From the NCBI RefSeq assembly GCF_036245475.1, contig NZ_BTPM01000001.1, positions 2,976,001-3,040,000 of the forward strand: a DNA stretch of 64,000 nt. The letters are read 5' to 3'. This DNA is from Vibrio sp. 10N (lineage in GTDB: Bacteria; Pseudomonadota; Gammaproteobacteria; Enterobacterales; Vibrionaceae). The translations under genes were made by a program, and so were the position numbers. Below, piece after piece: positions 28,746-39,869 of the stretch. Each line of letters begins with the position of its first letter. Positions within the stretch are counted from its first letter, which is position 1. Below the pieces are notes generated by a model, which was given only the letters and a program-made list of their open reading frames with translations, did no database searches and had not been told where the DNA came from.

Positions 28746-29552
28746 TCACAAATCCGAGCTGTTTTCTTGTTTTTTTACATCATTCCAAAACGCATCCAGC
28801 TCTTGAAGACTGAAGTCCGTCAATAACTTACCTTCCTCCGTAACACGCGCTTCTACCCCCTTAAATCGGCGAGAAAATTTGTCGTTGGCTTTTCTTAGCG
28901 CGACTTCAGGATCTTTCTGCAAATGGCGAGCAAGATTCACTGCGGCAAACAAGAGATCGCCGACTTCTTCTTCCAATTTGTCTTCGTTTACATCGACTTG
29001 AATCGCTTCTTCAACGACCTCTTCGATCTCTTCTTGAACCTTCTCAACCACAGGCCCAAGAGCATCCCAATCGAAGCCAAATTTTGCACAACGTTTCTGA
29101 ATTTTGTTGGCTTTGGAAAGCGCAGGAAGCGACTGTGGTATTGAGTCTAGAATACTTTGCGCAGTTTTGCCTAGTTGCGCTTTTTCCTTCTGTTTCTCTG
29201 CTTCCCAATTGGCATTGATCGCCGCTTCATCTTCAAACTCAACGTCAGAAAAAACGTGCGGATGGCGGCGCGTGAGCTTGTCGTTAAGTCCTTCTACTAC
29301 TTCATTAAAATCAAACAAACCCTGCTCTTTAGCCATTTGACTATAGAAGATCACTTGGAACAGCAGATCGCCTAGCTCTTCTTTTAGGTTCGGCCAGTCT
29401 TTGTTGTGAATCGCATCGACGACTTCAAAGGTTTCTTCGATGGTGTGCGGGACTATGGTGTCGAAGGTTTGTTTTCTATCCCATGGGCAGCCTTTCTCTT
29501 CATCACGAAGCTGCGCCATGATAGAGAGGAGTTGGTCTATAGGTTGGGTCAT
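28746..29552 (-). CDS. mazG: Nucleoside triphosphate pyrophosphohydrolase MazG
   Basis: 268 residues, two MazG domains as in E. coli. The first has [12 protein letters not shown] and [10 protein letters not shown]; the second has [12 protein letters not shown] and [12 protein letters not shown] with the ExxE...ExxD Mg-binding pattern. It hydrolyses all NTPs and modulates ppGpp levels. Lies between relA and pyrG, as in other Vibrio and in E. coli apart from its toxin-antitoxin insertion. Confidence 0.96.
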   Translation of the reverse strand: MTQPIDQLLSIMAQLRDEEKGCPWDRKQTFDTIVPHTIEETFEVVDAIHNKDWPNLKEELGDLLFQVIFYSQMAKEQGLFDFNEVVEGLNDKLTRRHPHVFSDVEFEDEAAINANWEAEKQKEKAQLGKTAQSILDSIPQSLPALSKANKIQKRCAKFGFDWDALGPVVEKVQEEIEEVVEEAIQVDVNEDKLEEEVGDLLFAAVNLARHLQKDPEVALRKANDKFSRRFKGVEARVTEEGKLLTDFSLQELDAFWNDVKKQENSSDL

Positions 29553-29627
29553 ATTGGATTCCTAGTTACGACAAAGGCGAGTGTGGTAGCACTCGCCCTT
29601 GTTAATGAATGTCATTTGATTAAGAGT

Positions 29628-31850
29628 TTAGCCTAATCGCTTCACATTCATCACATCTTTGATCTGTTCAACACGCTTTGACACCCGCGACAGTACTTCG
29701 ATATTTTTAACTTCCAAATCAAAATCCATCACTGTCATCTGGCGTTTGTAATCAGTACGGCTGCGCATGCTCGATACGTTGATCTTTTCATTGGTAAGCA
29801 AGGTCGTAATATCCTTGATAAGACCAACACGCTCCAATGCTTCAACACGAATCGTCAAAATATAAGAACCAACAAACCCACCGCCCCACACCGTATCAAT
29901 AATACGCTCTGGCGCGTGGTGACTGAGCTCTTCAAGCTGCTCACAGTCAGCGCGGTGCACCGAGATGCCGCGTCCTTGTGTAATGTAACCTTTGATCTGA
30001 TCGCCCGGAATAGGCTGACAACAGCGCGCTAGGTGGGTCATGAGGTTATCCACCCCTTCCACCACTACCGCATCTTTATGCGGGCGGCTTTGCGCTGGCG
30101 CTTTGCTTTCTGACTCTTGCAGCTTCTCAAGTGCTTGCTGATCTTCCTCTTCCGCTGTTGGCTTATTTACCAACGCGTTGATGTGGTTGATGATCTGGTT
30201 GATTCTTAGATCACCACTGCCCACACCGACATAAAGTTCATCAGCAGAATTCACGTTAAAGCGTTTTAGGGCATACTGCTCGGCATCTTTGAGTGTTGCA
30301 CCGATCTTCACCAGTTCAGCTTCAAGGATCTCACGACCCGCTTCTAGGTTCTTCTCGCGGCTTTGCTTTCTAAACCACGCATTGATCTTAGCGCGCGCTC
30401 GACCTGAGTGTACAAATCCCGTTGTCGGGTTGAGCCAATCACGAGAAGGGTTTGGCTCTTTCGCGGTGATGATTTCAACTTGGTCACCCATCGCCAACTT
30501 GTGGGTAAAGGGAACAATACGTCCTGCTACCTTAGCGCCAATACAGCGGTGCCCAACTTCAGAGTGAATGTGATAAGCAAAATCAAGCGGCGTGGCACCC
30601 ATAGGCAAGTCGACCACATCGCCACGTGGTGTAAACGCATAAACGCGATCATCAAACACCTGGCTACGAAGCTCATCGAGCATTTCGCCAGAGTCTGACA
30701 TCTCTTCTTGCCAATCGAGTAGCTTACGCAGCCAAGTGATCTTCTCATCGTAACCACTGCGACCGCCACTGCCCCCTTCCTTGTACTTCCAGTGCGCGGC
30801 AACACCCAGCTCGGAGTCTTCGTGCATCTGTTTAGTACGGATTTGGATTTCAATGGTTTTGCCTTCTGGCCCCAAGATCACGGTATGAATCGATTGGTAG
30901 CCATTCGGTTTTGGGTTAGCGACGTAATCGTCGAATTCGCTAGGTAAATGTTTGTATTTGGTGTGCACGACGCCAAGTGCCGCGTAGCAATCCTGCAAAC
31001 GCTCAGCGATGATTCGCACTGCTCGTACGTCAAACAGCTCGTCAAAATCCAGATTCTTCTTCTGCATCTTGCGCCAGATACTGTAGATGTGCTTTGGACG
31101 ACCGCTGACTTCAGCAAGAATGCTCGACGCTTGCATCTCGCTAGTAAGATCATCAACGAAGTCTTTGATGTATTGCTCACGCACAATGCGTCGCTCGGAA
31201 AGCTGCTTGGCAATTTGTTTGTAAGTGTCTGGCTGCTGGTAGCGGAAGGCGTAGTCTTCGATTTCCCATTTGAGCTGACCGATGCCAAGACGGTTGGCAA
31301 GTGGCGCGTAGATATTGGCACATTCTTTGGCGGCCGCACAGCGCACTTCATCGGACTCATCTTTCACTTCACGTAAATTACAAATACGTTCAGCAAGCTT
31401 AATGATCACGCAGCGGAAATCGTCCACCATCGCCAGCAACATGCGACGCACGTTATCGACTTGTCCCGAGGCTTCTGAGCCTTCAAGGGTCACGTTGAGC
31501 TGACCGATGGCGGCCATTTCTTCCACGCCGTCGATCAGTTTGATGATTTCTTTGCCGTAGTTTTCTTCTAGTAACTCACGATCATACAAGCCGCTAGAGA
31601 CCACTGGATACAACTGCGCTGCCACCAGCGTCGCTTTATCCATTGAAAGGGTAATGAGGATTTCATTCATCTCTCTCCCGCGCCACAACAGCAAGGCCCC
31701 TTGATCACTATCGGCAACGATTTCCTCACACTGACGGTAAACGTCTTTCAATCTTTTCGAGGTGTTTTTATCTTGCTTTAGTGACGCAATCCAATTATCC
31801 AAATTGAATTGTTCTTCTGGGTTCAAATGCGCGCTTCTTACCGCAACCAT
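29628..31850 (-). CDS. relA: GTP pyrophosphokinase RelA
   Basis: 740-residue ribosome-linked (p)ppGpp synthetase. Order: a degenerate, catalytically silent HD region (1-200), a synthetase domain with the RelA-type EFDDY motif and NGYQSIHT, a TGS domain (VYAFTPRGDVVDLP), a zinc-finger-like region (HLARCCQPIPGD) and a C-terminal ACT domain. It senses uncharged tRNA during amino-acid starvation. 75 bp upstream of mazG, 62 bp downstream of rlmD. Confidence 0.97.
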   Translation of the reverse strand: MVAVRSAHLNPEEQFNLDNWIASLKQDKNTSKRLKDVYRQCEEIVADSDQGALLLWRGREMNEILITLSMDKATLVAAQLYPVVSSGLYDRELLEENYGKEIIKLIDGVEEMAAIGQLNVTLEGSEASGQVDNVRRMLLAMVDDFRCVIIKLAERICNLREVKDESDEVRCAAAKECANIYAPLANRLGIGQLKWEIEDYAFRYQQPDTYKQIAKQLSERRIVREQYIKDFVDDLTSEMQASSILAEVSGRPKHIYSIWRKMQKKNLDFDELFDVRAVRIIAERLQDCYAALGVVHTKYKHLPSEFDDYVANPKPNGYQSIHTVILGPEGKTIEIQIRTKQMHEDSELGVAAHWKYKEGGSGGRSGYDEKITWLRKLLDWQEEMSDSGEMLDELRSQVFDDRVYAFTPRGDVVDLPMGATPLDFAYHIHSEVGHRCIGAKVAGRIVPFTHKLAMGDQVEIITAKEPNPSRDWLNPTTGFVHSGRARAKINAWFRKQSREKNLEAGREILEAELVKIGATLKDAEQYALKRFNVNSADELYVGVGSGDLRINQIINHINALVNKPTAEEEDQQALEKLQESESKAPAQSRPHKDAVVVEGVDNLMTHLARCCQPIPGDQIKGYITQGRGISVHRADCEQLEELSHHAPERIIDTVWGGGFVGSYILTIRVEALERVGLIKDITTLLTNEKINVSSMRSRTDYKRQMTVMDFDLEVKNIEVLSRVSKRVEQIKDVMNVKRLG

Positions 31851-31912
31851 TTCTTTTTCTTCCTAGTTTATTGGTTCACTAACCGCTCCCGGTTAGCCTT
31901 GATGACTTTGCG

Positions 31913-33226
31913 CTATTTTTCAAACAACGCCATCGACTCTAGATGACTGGTATGAGGAAACATATCCATCATACCCAAACGAGTCAATGTGTAGCCTTGT
32001 TCAATTAGGCTCTGACTGTCTCTCGCAAGGGTAGCAGGATTGCAAGAAACATAAAGGACACGTGTCGCACCCAGCGCGGAAACTTGGTCTATTACACCGC
32101 TCGCGCCAGCCCTAGCTGGGTCGAGCAAAATCTTGTCGAATTGCTGCGATGCCCATGGCAGCTGTGACAGATCCTGCTCCAGATTGGCCTGATAAAATTC
32201 GACATTAGCGAGACCATTTAGTTTCGCGTTGTCCGTGGCCCAATCCACCATATCTTGTACACCTTCTACACCCACCACATGAGCGCAGCGCTTGGCCAAA
32301 GGCAAAGTAAAGTTACCCAAACCACAGAACAGATCCAATACGCGATCAGATGACTCTGGGGCTAACCATTCTAATGCCTGGGCAACCATACGCTGATTAA
32401 TTGCTTGGTTAACCTGAATAAAGTGAGAAGGCAAAAATGGCAGCTTTAAACCAACTTCGTTATAGAACGGCTGTTCACCCACCACCCTATCGAGTTGGTT
32501 TGCTTCAGGCATAAAGTAGAGTGTCATACCAACTTGCTCCGCAAACGCCAATAGACGAGCGTGGTCTTTGTCACTCAATGACTTAGTGTGTCGAATTACA
32601 GCTACGGGCGCTGCGTCGCCCAAAACAAGTTCAAGGTGGCCAAGAATATTTGGCTGCTTGAAATCAGCAAAAATGGCTCTTAGCTCAGGGATCAACGCGT
32701 TGAGTTTCTCATCAAGCACAGGGCAGTGGTCGACATCGACAATTTGATTACTCTGCTTACGGCGAAACCCCATTAACAGGCCACGCTGTTTATCGACTTG
32801 AATACTCAGCCTTGCACGGCGGCGATAGCCAAGCCCTTCACCGGTAATAGACGGCGATAACGCCAGTGTTTGTCCTGCAAATTTGGTCATCAACTGCGAC
32901 AGCACACGCTCTTTGTGAGCAATTTGCTCATCACGTTCAAGGTGCTGCTGATTACAACCGCCACATTCATGGTAATGCGGGCAAAACGGCTCAACGCGTT
33001 GCTCAGAAGGCTTGAGTATTTTGATGAGGTTCGCTTTCGCAAATTTGGCTTTGCTCTCGGTTAGTTGTACCAACACCTTTTCATCCGCCAGCGCGCCCTC
33101 GACAAATACCGGTTTTTTATTGAGATAGCCGATACCGGCACCGTGGTGATCCATGCGTTCAATCTGCACTTCTTGGTGCTTTTTGGAGAAAGAAGTTTTC
33201 TTTGTTGGTTTAAAAAAACGTGCCAT
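31913..33226 (-). CDS. rlmD: 23S rRNA (uracil-1939-C5)-methyltransferase RlmD
   Basis: 437 residues from ATG 33226 ([10 protein letters not shown]); an in-frame TTG four codons earlier lacks a ribosome site. N-terminal TRAM domain, then the 4Fe-4S cysteines in [17 protein letters not shown], a SAM-binding core ([14 protein letters not shown]) and the catalytic Cys in [13 protein letters not shown]. Modifies U1939 of 23S rRNA. Divergent from barA, as in E. coli. Confidence 0.96.
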   Translation of the reverse strand: MARFFKPTKKTSFSKKHQEVQIERMDHHGAGIGYLNKKPVFVEGALADEKVLVQLTESKAKFAKANLIKILKPSEQRVEPFCPHYHECGGCNQQHLERDEQIAHKERVLSQLMTKFAGQTLALSPSITGEGLGYRRRARLSIQVDKQRGLLMGFRRKQSNQIVDVDHCPVLDEKLNALIPELRAIFADFKQPNILGHLELVLGDAAPVAVIRHTKSLSDKDHARLLAFAEQVGMTLYFMPEANQLDRVVGEQPFYNEVGLKLPFLPSHFIQVNQAINQRMVAQALEWLAPESSDRVLDLFCGLGNFTLPLAKRCAHVVGVEGVQDMVDWATDNAKLNGLANVEFYQANLEQDLSQLPWASQQFDKILLDPARAGASGVIDQVSALGATRVLYVSCNPATLARDSQSLIEQGYTLTRLGMMDMFPHTSHLESMALFEK

Positions 33227-33422
33227 GACCAATTCCAAGGCAAAGCATTCGTGCTTTGCGCCTATAAAATATTGTTAGAGTTTCACTATTCTGAGTCTGA
33301 ATGATTGTCGAACAGCGCTGCTTTGATTAAGCTTACGTCATCTTGAGGATGCAATACTGGGTATTGTCCCATATCCCCCCATCAGATGACACTCTGTTGG
33401 TAAATAATGATGTCGAATTAAC

Positions 33423-36239
33423 ATGACCAGATACGGCCTTCGCGCTCGCGTAATCACATTAACCTTGGCACCGACCCTGATCATCGGTCTTCTTCTTAGT
33501 GCCTTTTTCTCATATAACCGCTATCACGACCTTGAATCTCAAGTGCTGAATGCTGGTTCTAGTATTATTGAACCGCTGGCGATTGCCAGTGAGCAAGGCC
33601 TGGTAAATCAAAACCGCGAATCGGTCAGACGTCTGATTAGCTACGCCCATCGCAAGAATTCAAAATTTGTACGCAGTATCGCCGTTTTCGATGCCTCACA
33701 TGAACTGTTTGTAACATCCAACTTTCATCCTAACTTCGACACACTCACGTTTCCCAAAGACCGCCCCATTCCGTTCCTGAGTTCCTCTGAATTCAGTGAC
33801 AATACCTTAATTCTCCGAGCACCTGTCATCGCTGAAAGTCAGCTGGCCACCGATACGCGAGAGCTAGCCTCAACCAGCCAAATCCTAGGTTATGTTGCCA
33901 TTGAACTCGACTTATCTTCTCTGCGTTTGCAACAGTATCAAGAAGTCTTCTCGGCAATCTTGGTATTAGTGCTCGGGCTGATTTTATCCGGCATCTTTGC
34001 CTACCGCTTGATGTACGATGTGACCCGCCCTATCTCACACATGAAAAACATGGTCGACCGTATCCGCCGGGGTCATCTCGATGTGCGTATCGAAGGCAAA
34101 ATGCACGGCGAGCTCGACTTACTGAAAAACGGTATCAATGCCATGGCGGTATCACTGTCTGAATACCATGTGGAAATGCAGCACAGTATTGACCAAGCCA
34201 CATCCGATCTTCGTGAAACGCTTGAGCAGCTGGAGATTCAGAATGTCGAGTTGGACATCGCGAAAAAACGTGCTCAAGAAGCGGCGCGAGTGAAGTCTGA
34301 GTTCTTGGCCAACATGTCTCATGAACTGCGCACACCGCTCAATGGCGTCATCGGCTTTACTCGTCAGATGCTAAAAACTCAGCTTACCAATAGCCAAACC
34401 GATTATCTGCAAACCATCGAGAAGTCAGCCAATAACCTACTCAATATCATCAACGATATCCTCGATTTCTCGAAACTCGAAGCGGGTAAGCTGGCACTGG
34501 AGAATATTCCATTTGAGTTCCAAGACAGCCTTGATGAAGTGGTGGCACTGCAAGCGACCAGTGCCCATGAAAAAGGCCTAGAGCTAACGCTAAAAGTGGA
34601 TCCGAAAATCCCAAGCGGCTTGGTGGGTGACCCGCTGCGTATCCAGCAAATCCTAACCAACCTTGTGGGTAACTCGATCAAATTTACTGAGCGCGGCAAC
34701 ATCGACATCTCGGTAGAGCTGAAAAGCAACAAAGAAGATCGTGTCGAGCTGCAATTTATGGTGCGAGATACCGGCATCGGCATCTCTGAACGCCAACAAG
34801 CCCAGTTATTCCAAGCCTTTAGTCAAGCTGATGCGAGCATCTCACGACGTTATGGCGGTACCGGCCTTGGCTTGGTCATCACCCAAAAACTGGTCGGTCA
34901 AATGGGTGGTGATATTAGTCTCACCAGTCGCCTGCACCAAGGCTCGACATTCTGGTTTACCGTTAAACTCAGCTCAACCGACATTCCAATGTTGGATCCT
35001 ATCGACCCATCGGTGATCCACAACAAACGCTTGCTATTGGTTGAACCAAACATGCAAGCCGCTTCAGTGCTACAACAGACCCTGACTAACGAAGGTGTCA
35101 TGGTTACCTACCGCTCGACACTACCAGAGCGCGTCGAGTCGTTCGATTACATCATAGTCTGTCTGCCAACCAATGAAGAAATACCGCTAACCGTGATTGA
35201 AGAGTGGATTGCGCGCTGCAAGCAGTCTACCTCCAATATCATTATTGGTACTGCCAGCACTCAATTGGCTCTGTCTGATTACTTGATGCAAACCCACCAA
35301 GTGCAGTGTTTGACTAAGCCTCTGTCACGCCGCAAGTTGCTGCAATCTTTGGTCGACAAACAACCTGCATTGCTGGCCCCTGCTGTGGAAGTCATTTCAT
35401 CGGAAAAACGCAACCTCAATGTCATGGCAGTCGACGACAACCCTGCGAACCTGAAGCTGATTACAGCACTGCTCTCTGAGCGTGTCGAAACCGTAGTATC
35501 TTGCACAAGTGGTCAAGCGGCCGTGGAAAAAGCGCAAGAGCAGCACTTTGATATGGTGTTCATGGACATTCAAATGCCACAAATGGATGGCGTGACTGCG
35601 TGTAAGCTAATCAAAGAAACGCAGCAAAACGGCGCGACGCCAGTAGTGGCGGTGACTGCTCACGCAATGAGTGGCGAGCGCGACCGACTGCTTTCAGAAG
35701 GCATGGATGATTACCTAACCAAACCGATTGATGAAACCATGCTGCTGCAGGTTCTCAATAAATGGGTGCCCCTACGTCCATCCGAGCCGGAAGCGTGCTT
35801 AGACTTTGTTGCACCAAGCGATGTGGATCAACAAGCGGAAACACCGCCAGCCATTATCGTGGAAAAACCCATTTCACAAGTGATAGATTGGAATGCCGCG
35901 CTAAAACAGGCAGCCAACAAAGAAGATCTCGCCATCGATATGCTGCAGATGCTGGTCGATTTTATTCCGGAAGTGGCAGAGCTGGCCAATAACATCCTCG
36001 ACAACGGCTTCGACGATGTGGAACAGGTGATCCATTTGATTCATAAACTGCATGGCAGCTGCTCATATTGTGGCGTGCCACGACTCAAATCTATCTGTGC
36101 CACCATCGAAAAAGCCCTGCGTGCCGGTGACAGCCTAGAGGACATTGAACCTGAGCTGTTTGAGCTGCAAGACGAAATGGACAAGGTACTGGAAACTTCA
36201 GAGCTGTATTTGAAAGGGGAACAAGATGCAGGGTCCTAG
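33423..36239 (+). CDS. barA: Hybrid sensor histidine kinase BarA (VarS)
   Basis: 938-residue tripartite inner-membrane kinase partnered with UvrY/VarA, which drives the Csr small-RNA switch. Two membrane helices (about 10-30 and 165-190) flank a periplasmic sensor; then HAMP, HisKA with phospho-His300 in NMSHELRTPLNG, HATPase (GTGLGLVITQK), a degenerate receiver, a full receiver with phospho-Asp715 in FMDIQMPQMDG, and an HPt domain with His874 in HKLHGSCSYCG. Convergent with acpS; its terminator seems to lie inside that gene. Confidence 0.96.
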   Translation: MTRYGLRARVITLTLAPTLIIGLLLSAFFSYNRYHDLESQVLNAGSSIIEPLAIASEQGLVNQNRESVRRLISYAHRKNSKFVRSIAVFDASHELFVTSNFHPNFDTLTFPKDRPIPFLSSSEFSDNTLILRAPVIAESQLATDTRELASTSQILGYVAIELDLSSLRLQQYQEVFSAILVLVLGLILSGIFAYRLMYDVTRPISHMKNMVDRIRRGHLDVRIEGKMHGELDLLKNGINAMAVSLSEYHVEMQHSIDQATSDLRETLEQLEIQNVELDIAKKRAQEAARVKSEFLANMSHELRTPLNGVIGFTRQMLKTQLTNSQTDYLQTIEKSANNLLNIINDILDFSKLEAGKLALENIPFEFQDSLDEVVALQATSAHEKGLELTLKVDPKIPSGLVGDPLRIQQILTNLVGNSIKFTERGNIDISVELKSNKEDRVELQFMVRDTGIGISERQQAQLFQAFSQADASISRRYGGTGLGLVITQKLVGQMGGDISLTSRLHQGSTFWFTVKLSSTDIPMLDPIDPSVIHNKRLLLVEPNMQAASVLQQTLTNEGVMVTYRSTLPERVESFDYIIVCLPTNEEIPLTVIEEWIARCKQSTSNIIIGTASTQLALSDYLMQTHQVQCLTKPLSRRKLLQSLVDKQPALLAPAVEVISSEKRNLNVMAVDDNPANLKLITALLSERVETVVSCTSGQAAVEKAQEQHFDMVFMDIQMPQMDGVTACKLIKETQQNGATPVVAVTAHAMSGERDRLLSEGMDDYLTKPIDETMLLQVLNKWVPLRPSEPEACLDFVAPSDVDQQAETPPAIIVEKPISQVIDWNAALKQAANKEDLAIDMLQMLVDFIPEVAELANNILDNGFDDVEQVIHLIHKLHGSCSYCGVPRLKSICATIEKALRAGDSLEDIEPELFELQDEMDKVLETSELYLKGEQDAGS

Positions 36240-36258
36240 GTTCTGATACCTGAACGCG

Positions 36259-36639
36259 CTAGCTCTCTAATATAACCGTTGCGACAGCGTAATGTCGCTC
36301 GTCAGAGATAGAGAGGTGGTTAGACACCACCCCCATAGAAGCCGCAATTTGTGCGGCTTTTTTATTGAGCGTCAGAATGGGCTTGCCGTGCTCATCGTTG
36401 GACACTTCAAAATCATGAAAGGTCACGCCATGAGCAATACCGGTACCGAGCGCTTTAGAGGCGGCTTCTTTGACAGCAAAGCGCTTTGCAAGAAAGCGTC
36501 CCTGCTGTTTTAGGCTTTGGAACTGCATCAGTTCATTGTCGGTCAGGATACGCTTAGCAAACGCCTCACCTGTTCGTGATAACGCCTTTTCTACACGTTC
36601 GATTTCCGCAATGTCTGTCCCAAGTCCTAAGATTGCCAC
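36259..36639 (-). CDS. acpS: Holo-[acyl-carrier-protein] synthase AcpS
   Basis: 126-residue phosphopantetheinyl transferase that activates ACP using CoA. Mg ligands and signature are intact: [16 protein letters not shown] at the N-terminus and [15 protein letters not shown] in the middle. It follows pdxJ by 37 bp, the usual pdxJ-acpS pair. Codons around 36340-36363 form a strong hairpin plus T-run on the opposite strand. Confidence 0.95.
   Translation of the reverse strand: MAILGLGTDIAEIERVEKALSRTGEAFAKRILTDNELMQFQSLKQQGRFLAKRFAVKEAASKALGTGIAHGVTFHDFEVSNDEHGKPILTLNKKAAQIAASMGVVSNHLSISDERHYAVATVILES
36340..36363 (+). terminator. Terminator for barA, embedded antisense in acpS
   Basis: AGCCGCA / TGCGGCT with a 5-nt loop followed by five T on the + strand, 100 bp after the barA stop. 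The same bases encode KKAAQIAAS of AcpS on the minus strand. No better terminator is visible in the 19-bp gap between the two genes. Confidence 0.7.
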
Positions 36640-36676
36640 TAAGTCTCGCCTCTACTTGTTGTTTACCGTGCTCGGA

Positions 36677-37411
36677 TTAACCGCGGCGCGCCGCTTCCAT
36701 GACCGCTTTCATGTCAGCAACCGCTTTATGTAAGCCATCAAACACTGCGCGGCCAATAATCGAGTGACCGATGTTCAGCTCGTAGATCTCTGGCAATGCC
36801 GCGATAGGGCCAACGTTGTGGTAAGTCAGGCCGTGACCTGCGTTAACTGTGATACCAATGTCAGCCGCGTAGCTTGCGCCAGCCGCGATCTTCTTCAGTT
36901 CATCTTGTTGATCTTCTTCTGTTTCCGCGTCGGCATAATGACCAGTATGTAGCTCGATGAATGGCGCACCCGCCGCTTTAGACGCATCGATTTGCTCACG
37001 GTCAGCGTCGATAAACAGTGACACCTTGATGCCCGCTGCGGTTAGCTTCTCAGTTGCTGCTTTGATTTTCTCAAGTTGACCTTTCACGTCAAGGCCACCT
37101 TCAGTGGTAAGCTCTTCACGCTTCTCTGGTACCAGACACACGAACTCAGGCTTAGTTTTTAGCGCGATGTCGATCATCTCGTCAGTCACCGCCATTTCTA
37201 GGTTCATACGCGTTTGTAGCGTTTCACGTAGGATACGCACATCGCGGTCTAGGATGTGACGACGGTCTTCACGAAGGTGGATAGTGATGCCATCTGCGCC
37301 TGCACGCTCAGCAATCTCTGCCGCGTGTACTGGGTCTGGATACTTAGTACCGCGAGCATTACGTAGGGTCGCGATATGGTCAATATTGATACCTAAAAGG
37401 ATAGAACTCAT
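36677..37411 (-). CDS. pdxJ: Pyridoxine 5'-phosphate synthase PdxJ
   Basis: 244-residue TIM-barrel enzyme that condenses 1-deoxyxylulose-5-P with 3-amino-2-oxopropyl phosphate in vitamin B6 synthesis. Conserved segments [48 protein letters not shown] and [11 protein letters not shown] are all present. 17 bp after recO, as in the conserved recO-pdxJ-acpS run. Confidence 0.97.
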   Translation of the reverse strand: MSSILLGINIDHIATLRNARGTKYPDPVHAAEIAERAGADGITIHLREDRRHILDRDVRILRETLQTRMNLEMAVTDEMIDIALKTKPEFVCLVPEKREELTTEGGLDVKGQLEKIKAATEKLTAAGIKVSLFIDADREQIDASKAAGAPFIELHTGHYADAETEEDQQDELKKIAAGASYAADIGITVNAGHGLTYHNVGPIAALPEIYELNIGHSIIGRAVFDGLHKAVADMKAVMEAARRG

Positions 37412-37428
37412 CGATGATTACTCCATGA

Positions 37429-38127
37429 TCAGGACTGCTTCATTCGAAACAGTTCCCTGCTTTTTAATGGTTTTCCGCCAAGATACGGCTTTAATGCTAT
37501 GCGTGTAAAGCGTTTTGCCGCTTGTAACTGTGTTTTACTCAGGAAACGTCGCTCACTGATGGCGATGAGCTCTTCACCTAAAAAGGTGAGATTGTCTCTA
37601 CGCACACTTGCGATGAATCCTTTCTGCTCCCGATAACGATAAGTCATTGTCGGATCTATAGGTTCGCCCGTACCAGCACAGTGCAAGAAGTCTACACCGT
37701 ATCCCATTGCAGAAAGGAGAGCGAGTTCAAAACGCCGCAACGCAGGTTCAGGATTGGTATTATGGGCAAGCTCTGTTAACGCTTGAAGATAGTCGTGAAA
37801 TAAATCAGGAAATGCGATCTCACTCGCCAACACGCGCGCAATAAGTTCGTTAACGTACATCGCAGAATAGAGGTTCACACCGGATAAAGGCAGACCAAGA
37901 CTGATGGCTTCCGCTTGCCTCAATGTTTTCATTGAGCCATTGCCGGACCACTTTAACAATAGTGGGGTGAAAGGCTGTAGAGCGCCTTTGAGATTCGAGC
38001 GCTTACTTCTAGCGCCTTTGGAAAGTAGCGTGACGCGACCATATTCCTCACTGAATACATCGAGTATTAAGCTCGATTCACTGTAAGGTCTTCGATGCAA
38101 AACAAAGCAGCGTTGCAATCCATCCAT
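37429..38127 (-). CDS. recO: DNA repair protein RecO
   Basis: 232 residues; N-terminal OB fold ([19 protein letters not shown]) and helical C-terminal domain. Works with RecR and RecF to load RecA on SSB-coated gaps. Gammaproteobacterial form without the four-Cys zinc finger seen in others. Downstream of era across a 57-bp gap that holds a hairpin. Confidence 0.94.
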   Translation of the reverse strand: MDGLQRCFVLHRRPYSESSLILDVFSEEYGRVTLLSKGARSKRSNLKGALQPFTPLLLKWSGNGSMKTLRQAEAISLGLPLSGVNLYSAMYVNELIARVLASEIAFPDLFHDYLQALTELAHNTNPEPALRRFELALLSAMGYGVDFLHCAGTGEPIDPTMTYRYREQKGFIASVRRDNLTFLGEELIAISERRFLSKTQLQAAKRFTRIALKPYLGGKPLKSRELFRMKQS

Positions 38128-38149
38128 AGGTCATATTCTGTCTAAAAGG

Positions 38150-38177
38150 GATCAGAGCAGCTAGCGCTACTCTGATC
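38150..38177. promoter_or_regulatory. Intercistronic hairpin between era and recO
   Basis: GATCAGAG / CTCTGATC with a 12-nt loop that can pair further (AG/CT). No T-run follows, so it is more likely a processing or partial-attenuation element dividing rnc-era from recO-pdxJ-acpS. Confidence 0.45.
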
Positions 38178-38184
38178 TACGGTA

Positions 38185-39189
38185 TTATTTGTTTTCGATA
38201 TCGTCGATGTAGCCAAGAGAACGCAGTGCACGCTCATCATCAGCCCAACCTGATTTCACTTTTACCCAGGTCTCTAGATAGACTTTACGATCGAACAGCT
38301 CTTCCATATCAAGACGAGCCTCACGGCCGATGGTTTTGATCTTCTCGCCACCTTTACCGATCACCATCTTCTTCTGGCCACTGCGCTCTACTAAGATAAG
38401 CGCATTGATGTGGAAACCATCCGTATCCGGATTGTAATCGAAACGCTCAATCTCAACCGTCACCGAATAAGGCAGCTCATCACCGGTGAATCGCATCAAC
38501 TTTTCACGCAGGATTTCAGACGCCATAAAACGTTGAGAACGGTCTGTGACGTACTCTTCTGGGAAGTGGTGTACTGCCTCAGGAAGGTGTTCGCGAACAT
38601 GCTGACGAATCACGTCGATGTTTTTGCCGTGCTTAGCCGAAATCGGCACCACATCAACAAATTCCATCTTCTTGGTCATCTCCTGCATATGCAGCATCAC
38701 GTCGTTGCGATCTTTCACGTTGTCTACCTTGTTGATGCACAAGATGACTGGGAAATTCGACTTACGAAGCTTGGTCAGCACCATCTCATCGTCGTCAGTC
38801 CACTGCGTACCATCCACAAGGAACAACACCAAGTTCACATCACTGAGCGAGCTGTTTGCCGCGCGGTTCATCAGACGGTTGATCGCACGTTTCTCTTCGA
38901 TGTGCAGACCCGGAGTGTCTACATAGATCGCTTGATAGTCGCCTTCGGTGTCCACACCCATAATACGGTGGCGCGTGGTCTGCGGTTTACGCGAGGTGAT
39001 CGAGATTTTCTGTCCTAGGATGCGGTTAAGCAGCGTCGATTTACCGACGTTAGGACGACCCACGATAGCCACAAAGCCACAGTGTTGCTCACCGGTGCTT
39101 TCATGAGTTGCTGCGCTTGTCGAGTCGCTCGTTGAAGCGAAGTACGCATCGAGATCGAACTCTTGATCAGAATTTGGTTTATCAGACAT
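38185..39189 (-). CDS. era: GTPase Era
   Basis: 334 residues. Essential GTPase for 16S rRNA maturation and 30S assembly. G1 [10 protein letters not shown]2 region QTTRHRI, G3 VDTPGLH and G4 NKVD are present, and a C-terminal KH domain ends with [18 protein letters not shown] for binding the anti-Shine-Dalgarno region. The N-terminus is about 29 residues longer than in E. coli and acidic/Ser-rich, with no known role. Its ATG overlaps the rnc end by 8 bp, so translation is coupled to RNase III. Confidence 0.96.
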   Translation of the reverse strand: MSDKPNSDQEFDLDAYFASTSDSTSAATHESTGEQHCGFVAIVGRPNVGKSTLLNRILGQKISITSRKPQTTRHRIMGVDTEGDYQAIYVDTPGLHIEEKRAINRLMNRAANSSLSDVNLVLFLVDGTQWTDDDEMVLTKLRKSNFPVILCINKVDNVKDRNDVMLHMQEMTKKMEFVDVVPISAKHGKNIDVIRQHVREHLPEAVHHFPEEYVTDRSQRFMASEILREKLMRFTGDELPYSVTVEIERFDYNPDTDGFHINALILVERSGQKKMVIGKGGEKIKTIGREARLDMEELFDRKVYLETWVKVKSGWADDERALRSLGYIDDIENK

Positions 39190-39859
39190 TGGTCAGTTTC
39201 TCTAAAGCCAGTTCCGCAGCCGCTTGTTCTGCCTTGCGGCGGCTGGTGCCTTTGCCGATAACAGGCTTATCCACACCTGCCACTTCACAGGAAACGGTAA
39301 ACTCTTGGTTATGCGCTTCCCCTTTAATATTAGTCACTGTGTAGACAGGGAGTGGTTTTCTTCGACCTTGTAGAAACTCTTGCAGGCGAGTTTTTGGATC
39401 TTTCTGTGACACTCCAGGCTTGATCGCGTCAAGACGCGATTGGTACCAGCTGAGCACAATACCGCGAACCGTCTCGACATCGCTGTCGAGATAAATCGCA
39501 CCAATGATCGCTTCAACCGCATCAGCCAAGATAGAGTCACGACGGAATCCGCCACTTTTCAGCTCACCTGGACCTAATTTTAAGTAATCTCCCAAGACGA
39601 ATTCACGCCCTAGCTCAGCCAGAGTATTACCTCTCACTAAGGTGGCACGCATTCGACTCATGTCCCCTTCGTTTACCTTAGGAAAACGATGGTAAAGATC
39701 GTCAGCAATGACAAAACTTAAAATTGAATCGCCCAGAAATTCTAGTCGTTCGTTATGGTTGCCGTGGGCGCTGCGGTGAGTCAGCGCCAGCATCAGCAGC
39801 TCGCTATCATTGAACTGATAGCCGAGCTTTTTTTCTAAAAGTTTAATAGGAGAATTCAT
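39182..39859 (-). CDS. rnc: Ribonuclease III
   Basis: 225-residue double-strand-specific RNase that processes rRNA and its own operon mRNA. The signature [11 protein letters not shown] with catalytic acidic residues is followed by the second catalytic patch ([13 protein letters not shown]) and a C-terminal dsRNA-binding domain. Begins 10 bp after lepB and overlaps era. Confidence 0.97.
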   Translation of the reverse strand: MNSPIKLLEKKLGYQFNDSELLMLALTHRSAHGNHNERLEFLGDSILSFVIADDLYHRFPKVNEGDMSRMRATLVRGNTLAELGREFVLGDYLKLGPGELKSGGFRRDSILADAVEAIIGAIYLDSDVETVRGIVLSWYQSRLDAIKPGVSQKDPKTRLQEFLQGRRKPLPVYTVTNIKGEAHNQEFTVSCEVAGVDKPVIGKGTSRRKAEQAAAELALEKLTNV

Positions 39860-39869
39860 GCTCTCTCGT

